13,151 nt of DNA from Candidatus Omnitrophota bacterium. GTDB taxonomy: Bacteria > Omnitrophota > Gorgyraeia > Gygaellales > Profunditerraquicolaceae. Below are positions 1-6,517 of this stretch, one piece after another (the stretch's first letter is position 1; each line of letters opens with the position of its first letter). The stretch is from assembly GCA_023247875.1 (NCBI GenBank), contig JAHFFQ010000023.1, positions 1 to 13,151 on the forward strand. Direction: 5' to 3'. The notes under the pieces were generated by a model. It searched no databases. It had not been told where the DNA came from and saw only the letters and a program-made list of their open reading frames with translations. A program made the translations under genes and the position numbers.

Positions 1-381
1 TTTTTTCAGCCTGGGGATTACAACTGTTAGCGCGATAGCCGGACTGACATCCCTAAATTGGCTATTTTCGTCCTTAAATTTTATCACCATGTCTATAAGG
101 TCGCCTAAGGTCATATCCTGGCAGTCATTAAAGAATTGCTTGGCAGCACCGTCATCGGCAGATTCCAACTGCATGGCATCCACAAAACCGGAGATATAAG
201 CAACGTAGACCATTCTTCTTGTCGCTTCATCCATTCCGCGAGTCTGATTGTACAGGCTCTTTGTCAAAACCATATGGATATTGTTCTTCACAGGTTCGAT
301 CTTGCGATTCCTGTCGAGGGCAAACAGGGTCCCGGTTAAAACTACAATGAGTAAAAAAGTAGCTAATAATTTAATCCTCGT
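1..381 (-). CDS. Secreted Rap1a/Tai-like domain protein, partial (runs off left edge), probable ACG start
   Basis: An open frame of 127 codons runs from 381 to the window edge with no stop, so the C-terminus is missing. Residues 1-21 form a typical signal peptide: a basic MRIK-like start, a hydrophobic stretch and a TLFA cleavage end. The mature part has a YISGFVDA segment, then TLGDLIDMVIKF and a pattern ending in VVIPRL. This resembles the Rap1a/Tai-type small periplasmic domain, known from type VI immunity proteins but also found in many unrelated secreted proteins. No ATG, GTG or TTG lies in frame near the start. A strong AAGGAGG (388-394) sits 6 nt before an ACG codon (379-381), the only position that fits both spacing and signal peptide. 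The first in-frame ATG (271-273) would remove the signal peptide. A strong promoter lies upstream. The family call is by pattern only; that the gene is real is more certain than its function. Confidence 0.6.
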
Positions 382-387
382 TTTTGG

Positions 388-394
388 CCTCCTT
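388..394 (-). promoter_or_regulatory. Strong Shine-Dalgarno AAGGAGG that sets an ACG start
   Basis: On the minus strand AAGGAGG lies 6 nt upstream of ACG (379-381) and 12 nt upstream of an ATT (373-375). Its spacing favours ACG, or a mutated or misread ATG at the same place, as the initiation codon of the Rap1a-like gene. Confidence 0.6.
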
Positions 395-442
395 GCAATT
401 TTATACTTAGCTCACCACATATGTTCCCTGCCTGCAACTAAT

Positions 443-470
443 AGTATAATCTTAGATAAGATTCGGTCAA
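443..470 (-). promoter_or_regulatory. Sigma70-like promoter with inverted repeat in the spacer
   Basis: On the minus strand TTGACC (465-470) and TATACT (443-448) each match 5 of 6 consensus bases and are 16 nt apart. A perfect inverted repeat, AATCTTA-tc-TAAGATT (448-463), fills the spacer and touches the first base of the -10. Such a placement is typical of an operator for a dimeric regulator, though none is encoded here. Transcription would begin near 436, giving a leader of about 55 nt before the ACG start. The rest of the 382-526 gap shows no further gene and no convincing terminator for the upstream AsmA-like gene. Confidence 0.6.
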
Positions 471-526
471 GCTTTATATTGCTAACCGGAATTTTTACCG
501 CAATTAACCACGCTGGGGAGATATTA

Positions 527-1300
527 TTAATGCTTTCCAAAAAACAGTTTTATGGGCAGCGTACCGATCTCCCAAACACTCTTTGCCCCAATCTTTGCCG
601 TACCCCAGGCTGCATCTACGGTATCCCCAATCGAAGAGATAACCGGCACAATAGCCAAATTTATAAGTTTTCCAATATCTGTATTCTGCAGCGCCCTGTA
701 AACAATCATCCTTACAACCGCATTTTCATCTCTCAGCCCGACAAATGCCGCATCTTTCAAACCAATGGTGTATTTATACTCCTTTTTGCTTGTCCCGCTA
801 TAATCTAAATATGTTACCTTGCCTATGCTCAGAACCAGGACATCGAAGTAAAACGGTGTCTCTGCAGCTTTAACCGCAGTATCCTCTCTAACCGGAAGGA
901 GTTCTTTTATGTTTATTTTTCCCTCTTTATTCTTAACGATGTTCAGGCGCTCTAAATCCAAAGTCAGAAGATAAATATTCGGCTTTCTCCTGGTGAGCAT
1001 CTCTACAGGGTCAAAAACAAAGTGGAGTGATTTTATATAGGCTAATTCATCCTCCGGAAACCCGGGAGGGTTATGCACGGTTATGCCTTTTAGTCCGATA
1101 TGCGCCAGGGAGGGGGATAGCTCCAGCTCCTTTATGCTAACACTGATCCCCAGGCTATGCTCTATTTCATTCTCTACGATCTCCTTGATCCTGAGGTGTT
1201 TCAGCACAAAAAAACTGACTGACAACAGGATGAGAATAATCAAGGAGAGGAGGCCCAGGGCAAAAATTATTCTTCTTAATATTTTCATGATTCTAATCAT
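527..1300 (-). CDS. AsmA-like membrane-anchored envelope protein
   Basis: 257 aa from the ATG at 1298-1300. One N-terminal membrane segment (about residues 8-30) is followed by a periplasmic region of the AsmA/DUF748 type: a VENEIEHSLG-like helix, strands of the ISVSIKELELSP kind, an 'LKGITVHNPPGF' turn and later 'LDLERLNIVKNKEGKINI'. AsmA-like proteins are inner-membrane-anchored and linked to envelope lipid or outer-membrane assembly. This one is short and carries only the N-terminal repeat-like part. The C-terminus is rich in Gly, Ala and Ile. The chosen start overlaps the upstream stop in ATGATTAG, implying coupled translation; a later ATG at 1286-1288 (MKILRR) is also possible. The frame stays open upstream to 1348, but that extension would overlap the preceding gene by 56 nt and precede the membrane segment with an unlikely leader. 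Confidence 0.7.
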   Translation of the reverse strand: MIRIMKILRRIIFALGLLSLIILILLSVSFFVLKHLRIKEIVENEIEHSLGISVSIKELELSPSLAHIGLKGITVHNPPGFPEDELAYIKSLHFVFDPVEMLTRRKPNIYLLTLDLERLNIVKNKEGKINIKELLPVREDTAVKAAETPFYFDVLVLSIGKVTYLDYSGTSKKEYKYTIGLKDAAFVGLRDENAVVRMIVYRALQNTDIGKLINLAIVPVISSIGDTVDAAWGTAKIGAKSVWEIGTLPIKLFFGKH

Positions 1301-2030
1301 TTTCAAATCTAATCTCATCGAGATAGAAGGTAATACTATTATTATCAATTAGGCTAGCTGCCCAACAGAAACCGCCGATGATACGGCTCAAAGGCTCCAT
1401 AAACGGCCAGCATTCTTTATCTTCGTTGCTGACAATTATTGAATTGTCCATGCCTTTTAAGCTTATTACGTATTTTCTCCATTTTTTCGATAAAATTATT
1501 GGGCCTATAGAAGCTACCCCTGAATCACGGTATCTTCCGGAAATGCCTCCAAGTTGGAACTTATTTATTACTTCTCCGCCGTATTTGCCTCGTGCCCAGA
1601 AGGTAAGTTTCGTGGCCCCGGTCAGATCGTACCCCCTAGGAATATTACCCCAATTATTAGGGGGATACTGCCAGTATAGTCCTGCCCAGCGGTAAACTCG
1701 ACCCGGTTTTTTCTTGTATATTATCTTGACGCAGGTTGAACCGGCATAAGGTGATTCCTTGCAATAATTATCAATGTCGGAGCTGCTCAAATCACCCATA
1801 ATACCAGTAGGAAAAAAATTATTATTGCCGGAGGTGGCATCTTTATAAACATAAAAGGGAAAGCTCTCGACTCTCTCCCCTAATAGACAGATCGATTCCT
1901 TCTCAATTCCTTCTCTAGCCGGATTTTCCGCAGCCTTATTGCTCGCTCCGCTGATATTGAATACTGCGAGCAAGAAAAAGCATAAAAAAAACAGGCTAAG
2001 GGTAATAATTGACGCTTTCCTGTATCGCAT
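1293..2030 (-). CDS. Secreted protein with a galactose-binding/CBM-like jelly-roll domain
   Basis: 245 aa. A signal peptide or anchor lies at residues 1 to about 29 (hydrophobic core about 8-25, then NISGAS). After a variable linker, residues about 70-245 look like a beta-sandwich carbohydrate-binding fold. The visible elements are an aromatic patch (YRWAGLYWQYPPNNWG), 'GYDLTGATKLTFWARG', 'KWRKYVISLKGMD' and the closing 'ITFYLDEIRFE', a combination common in CBM11/CIA30-like and galactose-binding-like domains. No catalytic motif is visible, so binding of a cell-surface or environmental glycan is inferred. A purine-rich Shine-Dalgarno (GGGGGGAGGGAAGGGG) precedes the ATG closely. The stop overlaps the AsmA-like gene by 8 nt, so the two are probably co-translated. 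The start lies only 66 nt after tRNA-Gln, with no clear separate promoter. The exact family is uncertain. Confidence 0.68.
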   Translation of the reverse strand: MRYRKASIITLSLFFLCFFLLAVFNISGASNKAAENPAREGIEKESICLLGERVESFPFYVYKDATSGNNNFFPTGIMGDLSSSDIDNYCKESPYAGSTCVKIIYKKKPGRVYRWAGLYWQYPPNNWGNIPRGYDLTGATKLTFWARGKYGGEVINKFQLGGISGRYRDSGVASIGPIILSKKWRKYVISLKGMDNSIIVSNEDKECWPFMEPLSRIIGGFCWAASLIDNNSITFYLDEIRFEND

Positions 2031-2096
2031 GGCCCCTTCCCTCCCCCCTTAAAAAACTGCCTACAACATAACTTGTTGCGAAGGAAAAGTGATTTA

Positions 2097-2167
2097 TTGC
2101 CCCGCATGGACTCGAACCATGATAACAAGATCCAGAATCTTGTGTCCTACCATTAGACGACAGGGCA
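2097..2167 (-). tRNA. tRNA-Gln (anticodon CTG)
   Basis: A 71-nt cloverleaf folds by eye. The acceptor is TGCCCTG/CGGGGCA (7 bp with one T-G), followed by discriminator A. The D-arm contains AATGGTAGG. The anticodon stem CAAGA/TCTTG encloses loop TTCTGGA, giving anticodon CTG. The T-arm CATGG/CCATG has loop TTCGAGT. The weak U1-A72 pair is a known glutaminyl-tRNA identity feature. CCA is not encoded and must be added afterwards. It reads CAG codons. A near-consensus promoter starts transcription about 14 nt upstream, and an intrinsic terminator further upstream isolates it from the lipoprotein gene. Confidence 0.95.
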
Positions 2168-2187
2168 GATGATTTATGAACGGATCA

Positions 2188-2216
2188 ATTATATCCGATT
2201 TTATAAATCCTGTAAA
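2188..2216 (-). promoter_or_regulatory. Near-consensus sigma70 promoter for tRNA-Gln
   Basis: On the minus strand TTTACA (2211-2216) and a perfect TATAAT (2188-2193) are separated by exactly 17 nt. Initiation near 2181 leaves a 5' leader of about 14 nt before the mature tRNA end at 2167. It probably also serves the downstream secreted and AsmA-like genes. Confidence 0.8.
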
Positions 2217-2228
2217 GCAGCATCTAGA

Positions 2229-2253
2229 TAAAAAGCCGGGATAAACCCGGCTT
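2229..2253 (-). terminator. Intrinsic terminator after the small lipoprotein gene
   Basis: On the minus strand an 8-bp perfect stem, AAGCCGGG/CCCGGCTT, with loop TTTAT is followed at once by further T residues, giving CTTTTTATC. It lies about 50 nt after the lipoprotein stop and just before the tRNA promoter. Read on the plus strand the stem lacks a T-run, so it acts in one direction. Confidence 0.85.
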
Positions 2254-2302
2254 AGTATCGATGGGGCAAAATCAACCAAATTATTAATTTATTCCTGGGG
2301 TA

Positions 2303-2488
2303 TTACCAAAGATTATCTTTTACCCAAGTATCGGCCTTCTTGATTGCATTGCAGTCCTCCTTTGCCCCCTCCTTTGCCCCCTGGGCAAGCCCGCCGGCAG
2401 CACCAACCGTCCCCTTAGCTACGGTACAGCAGCCGGACAGAGAAACAAAAGCAAAAAGGATGACTAACAAGAATGACTTTCTGATCAT
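2303..2488 (-). CDS. Small predicted lipoprotein
   Basis: 61 aa. Residues 1-19 form a lipoprotein signal peptide (MIRK, hydrophobic core, LSGC), with Cys20 as the expected lipidated residue and a second Cys directly after it. The short mature part starts with a Gly/Ala-rich segment (VGAAGGLAQ) and a GAKEGAKE direct repeat. It ends in a charged helix with a terminal Trp (ADTWVKDNLW). Size and Gly/Ala/Lys composition recall entericidin-like small lipoproteins, but this is resemblance only and no function is assigned. A G-run Shine-Dalgarno (AAGGGGGG, 2493-2500) precedes the ATG at good spacing. It has its own probable promoter and terminator, so it looks like a single-gene unit. Confidence 0.72.
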   Translation of the reverse strand: MIRKSFLLVILFAFVSLSGCCTVAKGTVGAAGGLAQGAKEGAKEDCNAIKKADTWVKDNLW

Positions 2489-2529
2489 TATTCCCCCCTT
2501 CTTTACCTGCGATTTAAGACCTTATAATT

Positions 2530-2558
2530 ATTTTATTATTAATAAATAAAAAAGGCAA
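2530..2558 (-). promoter_or_regulatory. Possible promoter for the small lipoprotein gene
   Basis: On the minus strand TTGCCT (2553-2558) and TAAAAT (2530-2535) are separated by 17 nt of AT-rich DNA, which would give a leader of about 35 nt before the ATG at 2488. The -35 element lies inside the 3' arm of the upstream terminator stem. The AT richness makes chance matches likely, so support is moderate. Confidence 0.4.
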
Positions 2559-2622
2559 GGGGAAATTTTATTGGTTTTAACTCCTGGGCATTGCCTGCCC
2601 GCTGGTAGTTTACCCCTTGCCT
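2548..2622 (-). terminator. Large-loop stem with T-run after gltX (probable operon terminator)
   Basis: On the minus strand AGGCAAGGGG (2613-2622) pairs perfectly with CCCCTTGCCT (2553-2562), extendable by three A-T pairs past one bulge, and is followed by a T6 run (2548-2553). The 50-nt loop contains a second hairpin, GGGCA-GGCAA-TGCCC (2586-2600). Stem plus T-run suggests the terminator of the long rny-gltX operon, but the loop is far larger than usual, so a structured RNA element is also possible. The remainder of the gap, 2623-2707, shows nothing I recognise. Confidence 0.6.
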
Positions 2623-2707
2623 CTCACTAAATCTCGCTAATCAAATATAACACAAATCCGCTATCGATTTCAAGAGGCGGAAAAAATATTTTCAGCTGCC
2701 GGTATTG

Positions 2708-4000
2708 CTACTTTACCCATTTCAACAGCCTCTTGGAGCTTCTCTCTTTTCCCAGGCAATAAATTACTTCAAATAATCCCGGGCCGATGGTTTTTCCGGT
2801 GAGCGCAACGCGTATGGGATGGATCAATTTCTTGGCTTCAATACCAAGCTCGGCCACCAGCTCCCGGAAGCTGGCCTCAATATTAATAATATCAAAACAG
2901 GCAAGATTATTCAGCCTCTCGGTAAAAAGCTTGAACTCTTTTGAGAGATCCTGGGCTAAATATTTTGCTCTGGCCGCTTCCTCCATTACCGGCTCTTCAA
3001 TAAAGAAGAAATCCGCCCACTCTACAAAATCATTCAACCGGGGAAGCCGCGCCTGAAATAATTTTACCAGGGTAATTAGATAGCTACGGTCAAAATTATC
3101 CTTGTTTATATAGTTCCTTTCGATTAACAGCGGGATAAGCTCATCCGCCAATTTTTCCGGATCAGCCTCCTTAAGGTATTGGTTGTTGATCCAGTCCAGT
3201 TTCTTCAGGTCGAAAGTAGCTGCCGTCCTGTTCACGTTTTTGATATCAAATAATTCTACCGCCTCTTTTATACTGATAAGCTCGCGGTTATTCCCCGGAG
3301 ACCAGCTGAGCAATAAAAGGTAATTGACCAGCGCTTCAGGCAAATACCCCATTTTGCGGTAATCGCTGATGGCGGTTGCACCCGTGCGTTTGGAAAGCCT
3401 GCCGCCATCCATGCCCATAATCAAAGGTAGATGCGCAAATTTCGGCAGCTCTAACCCAAGGGCCTGGTACAATAGGACCTGCTTCGGGGTGTTGGATATA
3501 TGATCATCCCCGCGGATAATATGCGTGATATTCATCTCGGCATCATCCACTACACAGGCAAAATTATAAGTAGGGGTAGCATCGGACTTGATCAATACCT
3601 GATCCTTGATCAAGCTGGCATCAAACTCGATCTGGCCGCGGATCAGATCATCCACCTTTATTCTCTGCGGGGTAACCTTAAAAATTACCGCTTCTTTGCC
3701 TTCGGGGGATTCTTCGATATAGGCTAAACCGGCTTTAAGCAGCTTCTCCGCGTGCAGGCGGTACCTGTCAAACCGCTGGCTTTGATAATAAAGCTCATCC
3801 CAGTTAAACCCGAGCCACTTAAGGCTAAAAATGATCTCATCCACAAATTCTTTTTTAGAGCGCTCTTTATCCGTATCTTCGATCCGCAGGATAAACCTGC
3901 CTTTTTGCGATTGCGCAAAAAGCCAGTTGAAGAGTGCTGTACGGCCACCCCCGATATGCAGATTTCCCGTCGGACTGGGTGCAAACCTGACCCTAACCAT
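2708..4000 (-). CDS. gltX: Glutamate--tRNA ligase (GluRS), compact form without the zinc-binding insertion
   Basis: 430 aa; charges tRNA-Glu with glutamate in the cytosol. Class I signatures are clear: 'RFAPSPTGNLHIGGGRTALFNW' holds the HIGH-type motif HIGG (residues 15-18), and GGRLSKRTGA gives the KMSKS-type loop RLSKR (201-205). 'TPTYNFACVVDD' and 'HIIRGDDHISNTPKQ' are typical active-site and tRNA-acceptor segments. The C-terminal anticodon-binding domain closes with 'LTGKTIGPGLFEVIYCLGKE'. The protein is shorter than the usual 470-490 aa, and much of the gap lies around residues 93-107, where the Cys-rich zinc knob of many GluRS is replaced by a short YIEESPEGKEAVIFKV stretch. The ATG overlaps the upstream gamma-subunit stop by 8 nt (ATGGTTAG). 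Whether it also charges tRNA-Gln, with later amidation, cannot be decided here. Confidence 0.96.
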   Translation of the reverse strand: MVRVRFAPSPTGNLHIGGGRTALFNWLFAQSQKGRFILRIEDTDKERSKKEFVDEIIFSLKWLGFNWDELYYQSQRFDRYRLHAEKLLKAGLAYIEESPEGKEAVIFKVTPQRIKVDDLIRGQIEFDASLIKDQVLIKSDATPTYNFACVVDDAEMNITHIIRGDDHISNTPKQVLLYQALGLELPKFAHLPLIMGMDGGRLSKRTGATAISDYRKMGYLPEALVNYLLLLSWSPGNNRELISIKEAVELFDIKNVNRTAATFDLKKLDWINNQYLKEADPEKLADELIPLLIERNYINKDNFDRSYLITLVKLFQARLPRLNDFVEWADFFFIEEPVMEEAARAKYLAQDLSKEFKLFTERLNNLACFDIINIEASFRELVAELGIEAKKLIHPIRVALTGKTIGPGLFEVIYCLGKERSSKRLLKWVK

Positions 4001-4529
4001 CTACTAGTTCCGCTCCTTCCTGCAAAGCCTTTTCATTGACCTCTAAGATATCGTTTCTTCCGGCCGGAGACATCAACCTGAATACCTTAAGCACACTTTT
4101 GATTTTTACGGTCTCCTTTTCCCTCAAATAACAGCCTAATGCCACCATGTTGGCTACTTTGATGTTGCCTAGCTTTATGGCGATGTCGGTAAAAGGGAAC
4201 TGTAATATCTTCACCCTCTTATCCGGAGCAGCTTTAGCTAATGAAGAATTCAGGACCAACAATCCTTTGTTTTTAACCCTGCCGCTGAATCTCTTCAATG
4301 AAGGATTATTCAAGATTATAAGCGCATCCGCCTCATTTATATAAGGTGAGCCGATATCTTGGGCAGAGATAGTAACCATGCAATAGCTGGCTCCTCCGCG
4401 GACCTCCGGCCCATAAGCAGGAAGCCAGGTAACGCATTTACCTTCGGCCATGGCTGCCTGGGCCAAAACCTTGCCCAGAAGCATGACCCCTTGTCCTCCG
4501 CTGCCGGCAATAATTATACGTTCGTTCAT
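3993..4529 (-). CDS. 2-oxoacid:ferredoxin oxidoreductase, gamma subunit
   Basis: 178 aa, the catalytic-accessory gamma (KorC/VorC-like) subunit. The N-terminal '[22 protein letters not shown]' carries the glycine-rich GSGGQG loop (residues 9-14). '[14 protein letters not shown]' follows, the family's most conserved stretch. The mid-region '[17 protein letters not shown]' and 'NMVALGCYL' are also typical. It completes the four-subunit enzyme encoded by the three preceding genes, which oxidatively decarboxylates a 2-oxoacid to an acyl-CoA while reducing ferredoxin, or runs in reverse. Its ATG overlaps the beta stop in ATGA, preceded by GGAAGGA, so translation is coupled. Confidence 0.93.
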   Translation of the reverse strand: MNERIIIAGSGGQGVMLLGKVLAQAAMAEGKCVTWLPAYGPEVRGGASYCMVTISAQDIGSPYINEADALIILNNPSLKRFSGRVKNKGLLVLNSSLAKAAPDKRVKILQFPFTDIAIKLGNIKVANMVALGCYLREKETVKIKSVLKVFRLMSPAGRNDILEVNEKALQEGAELVDG

Positions 4530-5254
4530 TTAATCCTTCCCAGAGGGAACTCCTTTTGCATGTGATCCCGGATCCAATCCAGGGATTCCTTGGGATTTAA
4601 TCCCCAGCAGGTCGGACAAGGAGAAAGTATCTCCACCAGCGAAAACCCCATATTGTTTATCTGGTTCTCAAATGCCTGCCTGATGGCGCTTTTAGCCTTT
4701 AATACTTCCTGCGGGTTATGCAAAGAGACCCTTTCGATATAATTTACTCCGGGCAATAGCGCCAGCATTTCGGATATTTTCAGGGGATAACCATGTTTCA
4801 CCCGGTCTCGCCCGCTAGGGGTAGTAGATGTCTTCTGCCCTAAAAGCGTGGTTGGGGCCATCTGGCCGCCGGTCATACCATATACCGCATTATTAATAAA
4901 GACCACCGTCAAATTTTCTCCCCGGTTTGCCGCGTGGATAGTTTCATTCGTGCCGATAGCAGCCAGGTCTCCATCACCCTGATAGGTAAAAACAATATTT
5001 TGCGGACGCACCCTTTTTATAGCGGTGGCTACGGCTAAAGCCCTGCCGTGCGCAGCCTCCGAACAATCAAACTTCCAATAATCATAGGCTATTACCGCGC
5101 AGCCTACCGGCGCTATGCCGATAGTTTTCTCCCTTATCCCCAACTGGTCGATTATCTCGGCAACCAGCCGGTGGGCAATACCGTGGCCGCAACCCGGACA
5201 GTAATGCGTAGGCACATCATATAGCGACTCCGGACGACAAAATATCTTTTCCAT
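4526..5254 (-). CDS. 2-oxoacid:ferredoxin oxidoreductase, TPP-binding beta subunit
   Basis: 242 aa, the thiamine-diphosphate subunit (KorB/VorA-like). 'YCPGCGHG' (Cys19, Cys22), Cys52 in APVGCAV and the pair Cys213/Cys216 in CPTCWG supply the expected ligands of the internal 4Fe-4S cluster. The TPP/Mg motif starts at GDGD (93-96) and continues through [13 protein letters not shown] (119-131). The 'TGGQMAPTT' stretch is typical of 2-oxoglutarate/2-oxoisovalerate enzymes rather than long single-chain pyruvate oxidoreductases. The start overlaps the alpha stop by one base (TAATG) with AAGGAA upstream. The exact substrate cannot be fixed from sequence alone. Confidence 0.93.
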   Translation of the reverse strand: MEKIFCRPESLYDVPTHYCPGCGHGIAHRLVAEIIDQLGIREKTIGIAPVGCAVIAYDYWKFDCSEAAHGRALAVATAIKRVRPQNIVFTYQGDGDLAAIGTNETIHAANRGENLTVVFINNAVYGMTGGQMAPTTLLGQKTSTTPSGRDRVKHGYPLKISEMLALLPGVNYIERVSLHNPQEVLKAKSAIRQAFENQINNMGFSLVEILSPCPTCWGLNPKESLDWIRDHMQKEFPLGRIK

Positions 5255-6312
5255 TATAATATTTCCTTAACCTTGTTAATAATCTCCTCTTCGCTGGGTA
5301 TTCCTCCGCCTGAACGGCCGAGAAACTCTAACCCCGCTTTGCCGTTAAGGGCCAACTGCACATCTTCAAGCATCTGGCCGTAAGACATCTCAATTACCAG
5401 GTATTTAGCTTTTTTGTTCCGAGGGCAGAAAGCTTTTTGCGGAAATGGCCAGAGGCTGATCGGACGGATCATTCCAATCTTCTTTCCCTCTAACCTCAGG
5501 CGGTTAAGTGCACTTTTAGCGATGCGCGCCATTGTCCCATAAGCTACCAGGACGATTTTCGCGTCATCCAAAAATAGGCCTTCAAATCGTATCTCTTTAT
5601 TTTTGATAACCTTATATTTTTGCTGCAGCTTGAGATTAAGCTGCTCTAAAGCACCTTCAGCCAGGGCAAATGATTTAATAATGTTGGGCTTCCTGCCTTT
5701 GCATCCGGAAAGCACCCAGGGTTTTTGTTCGTTTTGGCGACTGGAGGCTGGGGATTTAGAGTTGACAAGTATCGGCTCCATCATCTGACCTAAAAACCCG
5801 TCCCCTAAGATCATAACCGGAATGCGGTATTTATCCGCCAGGGCAAAACTTGTCTGCGCCAGGTCATATGCCTCTTGGACACAAGCCGGGCCCAAGACTA
5901 TCATATGATAATCCCCGTGCCCGCCGCCGCGGGTGGCTTGAAAATAATCCGATTGCGCAGGAGCGATATTGCCTAAGCCGGGACCACCGCGCATAATATT
6001 TACGATTACCGCCGGGAGCTCAGCGCCGGCTATATAAGATATCCCCTCCTGTTTTAAACTTATCCCCGGACTGGAGGATGAAGTCATTACCCTTGCCCCT
6101 GCCGCAGATGCCCCATAAACCATGTTGATCGCCGCTAACTCCGATTCCGCCTGGATAAACACTCCGCCGGTTTCCGGCATATATTTGGCCATATAAGCAA
6201 TGAGTTCATTTTGGGGGGTGATTGGATAGCCGGCATAAAAATTACAGCCGGCCGCAAGTGCACCCTCGGCAATAGCCTCATTACCGGTAATAAGGATTTT
6301 TTTCTTTAGCAT
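5254..6312 (-). CDS. vorB: 2-oxoacid:ferredoxin oxidoreductase, alpha subunit (VorB-type)
   Basis: 352 aa. The N-terminal '[27 protein letters not shown]' has the GYPITP motif (residues 28-33). '[18 protein letters not shown]', '[31 protein letters not shown]' and '[13 protein letters not shown]' match the pyrimidine-binding and substrate regions of the VorB (2-oxoisovalerate) branch better than the KorA branch. The C-terminal transketolase-like domain contains '[13 protein letters not shown]' and [13 protein letters not shown]. Branched-chain 2-oxoacid oxidation to acyl-CoA with ferredoxin reduction is therefore the best guess, but broad or other 2-oxoacid specificity is possible. It follows the ferredoxin subunit gene after one base. 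Confidence 0.92.
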   Translation of the reverse strand: MLKKKILITGNEAIAEGALAAGCNFYAGYPITPQNELIAYMAKYMPETGGVFIQAESELAAINMVYGASAAGARVMTSSSSPGISLKQEGISYIAGAELPAVIVNIMRGGPGLGNIAPAQSDYFQATRGGGHGDYHMIVLGPACVQEAYDLAQTSFALADKYRIPVMILGDGFLGQMMEPILVNSKSPASSRQNEQKPWVLSGCKGRKPNIIKSFALAEGALEQLNLKLQQKYKVIKNKEIRFEGLFLDDAKIVLVAYGTMARIAKSALNRLRLEGKKIGMIRPISLWPFPQKAFCPRNKKAKYLVIEMSYGQMLEDVQLALNGKAGLEFLGRSGGGIPSEEEIINKVKEIL

Positions 6313-6313
6313 A

Positions 6314-6517
6314 TTATTTATATACTTCGATACAACAGTCCGGACAGATCACCGCGCATTGCCTGCATCCTAAGCATTCACCGCGGATGTCAAACTCTAC
6401 GTAACTCAAACCCCGCTTATTTAATTTACCGCTTCTTTTGATCAGGCCTTTAGGGCAGAAACTTACGCAGAGAAAACAGCCTTTGCATTTATCCTGGTTG
6501 ATTGTTATTTTAGCCAT
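6314..6517 (-). CDS. 2-oxoacid:ferredoxin oxidoreductase delta subunit, 2[4Fe-4S] ferredoxin-like
   Basis: 67 aa with two complete CxxCxxCxxxCP cluster motifs: Cys11, 14, 17, 21 and Cys48, 51, 54, 58, plus extra Cys at 61 and 62. This is the electron-transfer (KorD/VorD-like) subunit carrying electrons from the TPP/4Fe-4S site of the beta subunit to free ferredoxin. Being first in a ferredoxin-alpha-beta-gamma gene set fixes the assignment over a free ferredoxin. The ATG overlaps the dxs stop by 8 nt (ATGGCTAA); no strong separate Shine-Dalgarno is seen, so coupling to dxs translation is likely. Confidence 0.92.
   Translation of the reverse strand: MAKITINQDKCKGCFLCVSFCPKGLIKRSGKLNKRGLSYVEFDIRGECLGCRQCAVICPDCCIEVYK

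Noticed and set aside
495..520. CGG/CCG pairing after the AsmA-like stop as a terminator
   Set aside because: Only about 3 pairs with an AT loop and no T-run of useful length.
248..808. Plus-strand open frame of 186 codons
   Set aside because: It lies opposite the Rap1a-like gene, its promoter and the AsmA-like gene, reads as low-similarity sequence rich in Cys, Asn and Arg, and has no ribosome site. It is a shadow frame.
2031..2096. Hairpin CAACA-AGTTA-TGTTG with a later T6 as a tRNA terminator
   Set aside because: The stem is 5 bp and mostly A-T, and the T-run does not follow it directly, so it is too weak to call a terminator.
1880..2128. Minus-strand frame across the tRNA 3' end and the secreted protein signal peptide
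   Set aside because: It overlaps tRNA-Gln and the better-supported secreted protein in another frame, and ends in Arg-rich non-conserved sequence.
2094..2279. Minus-strand 61-codon frame over tRNA-Gln
   Set aside because: It is the tRNA gene, its promoter and the terminator read as protein.
2353..2387. Direct repeat of a TCCTTTGCCCC-type unit
   Set aside because: It encodes the GAKEGAKE duplication in the lipoprotein. Two short units are not a CRISPR or tandem array.
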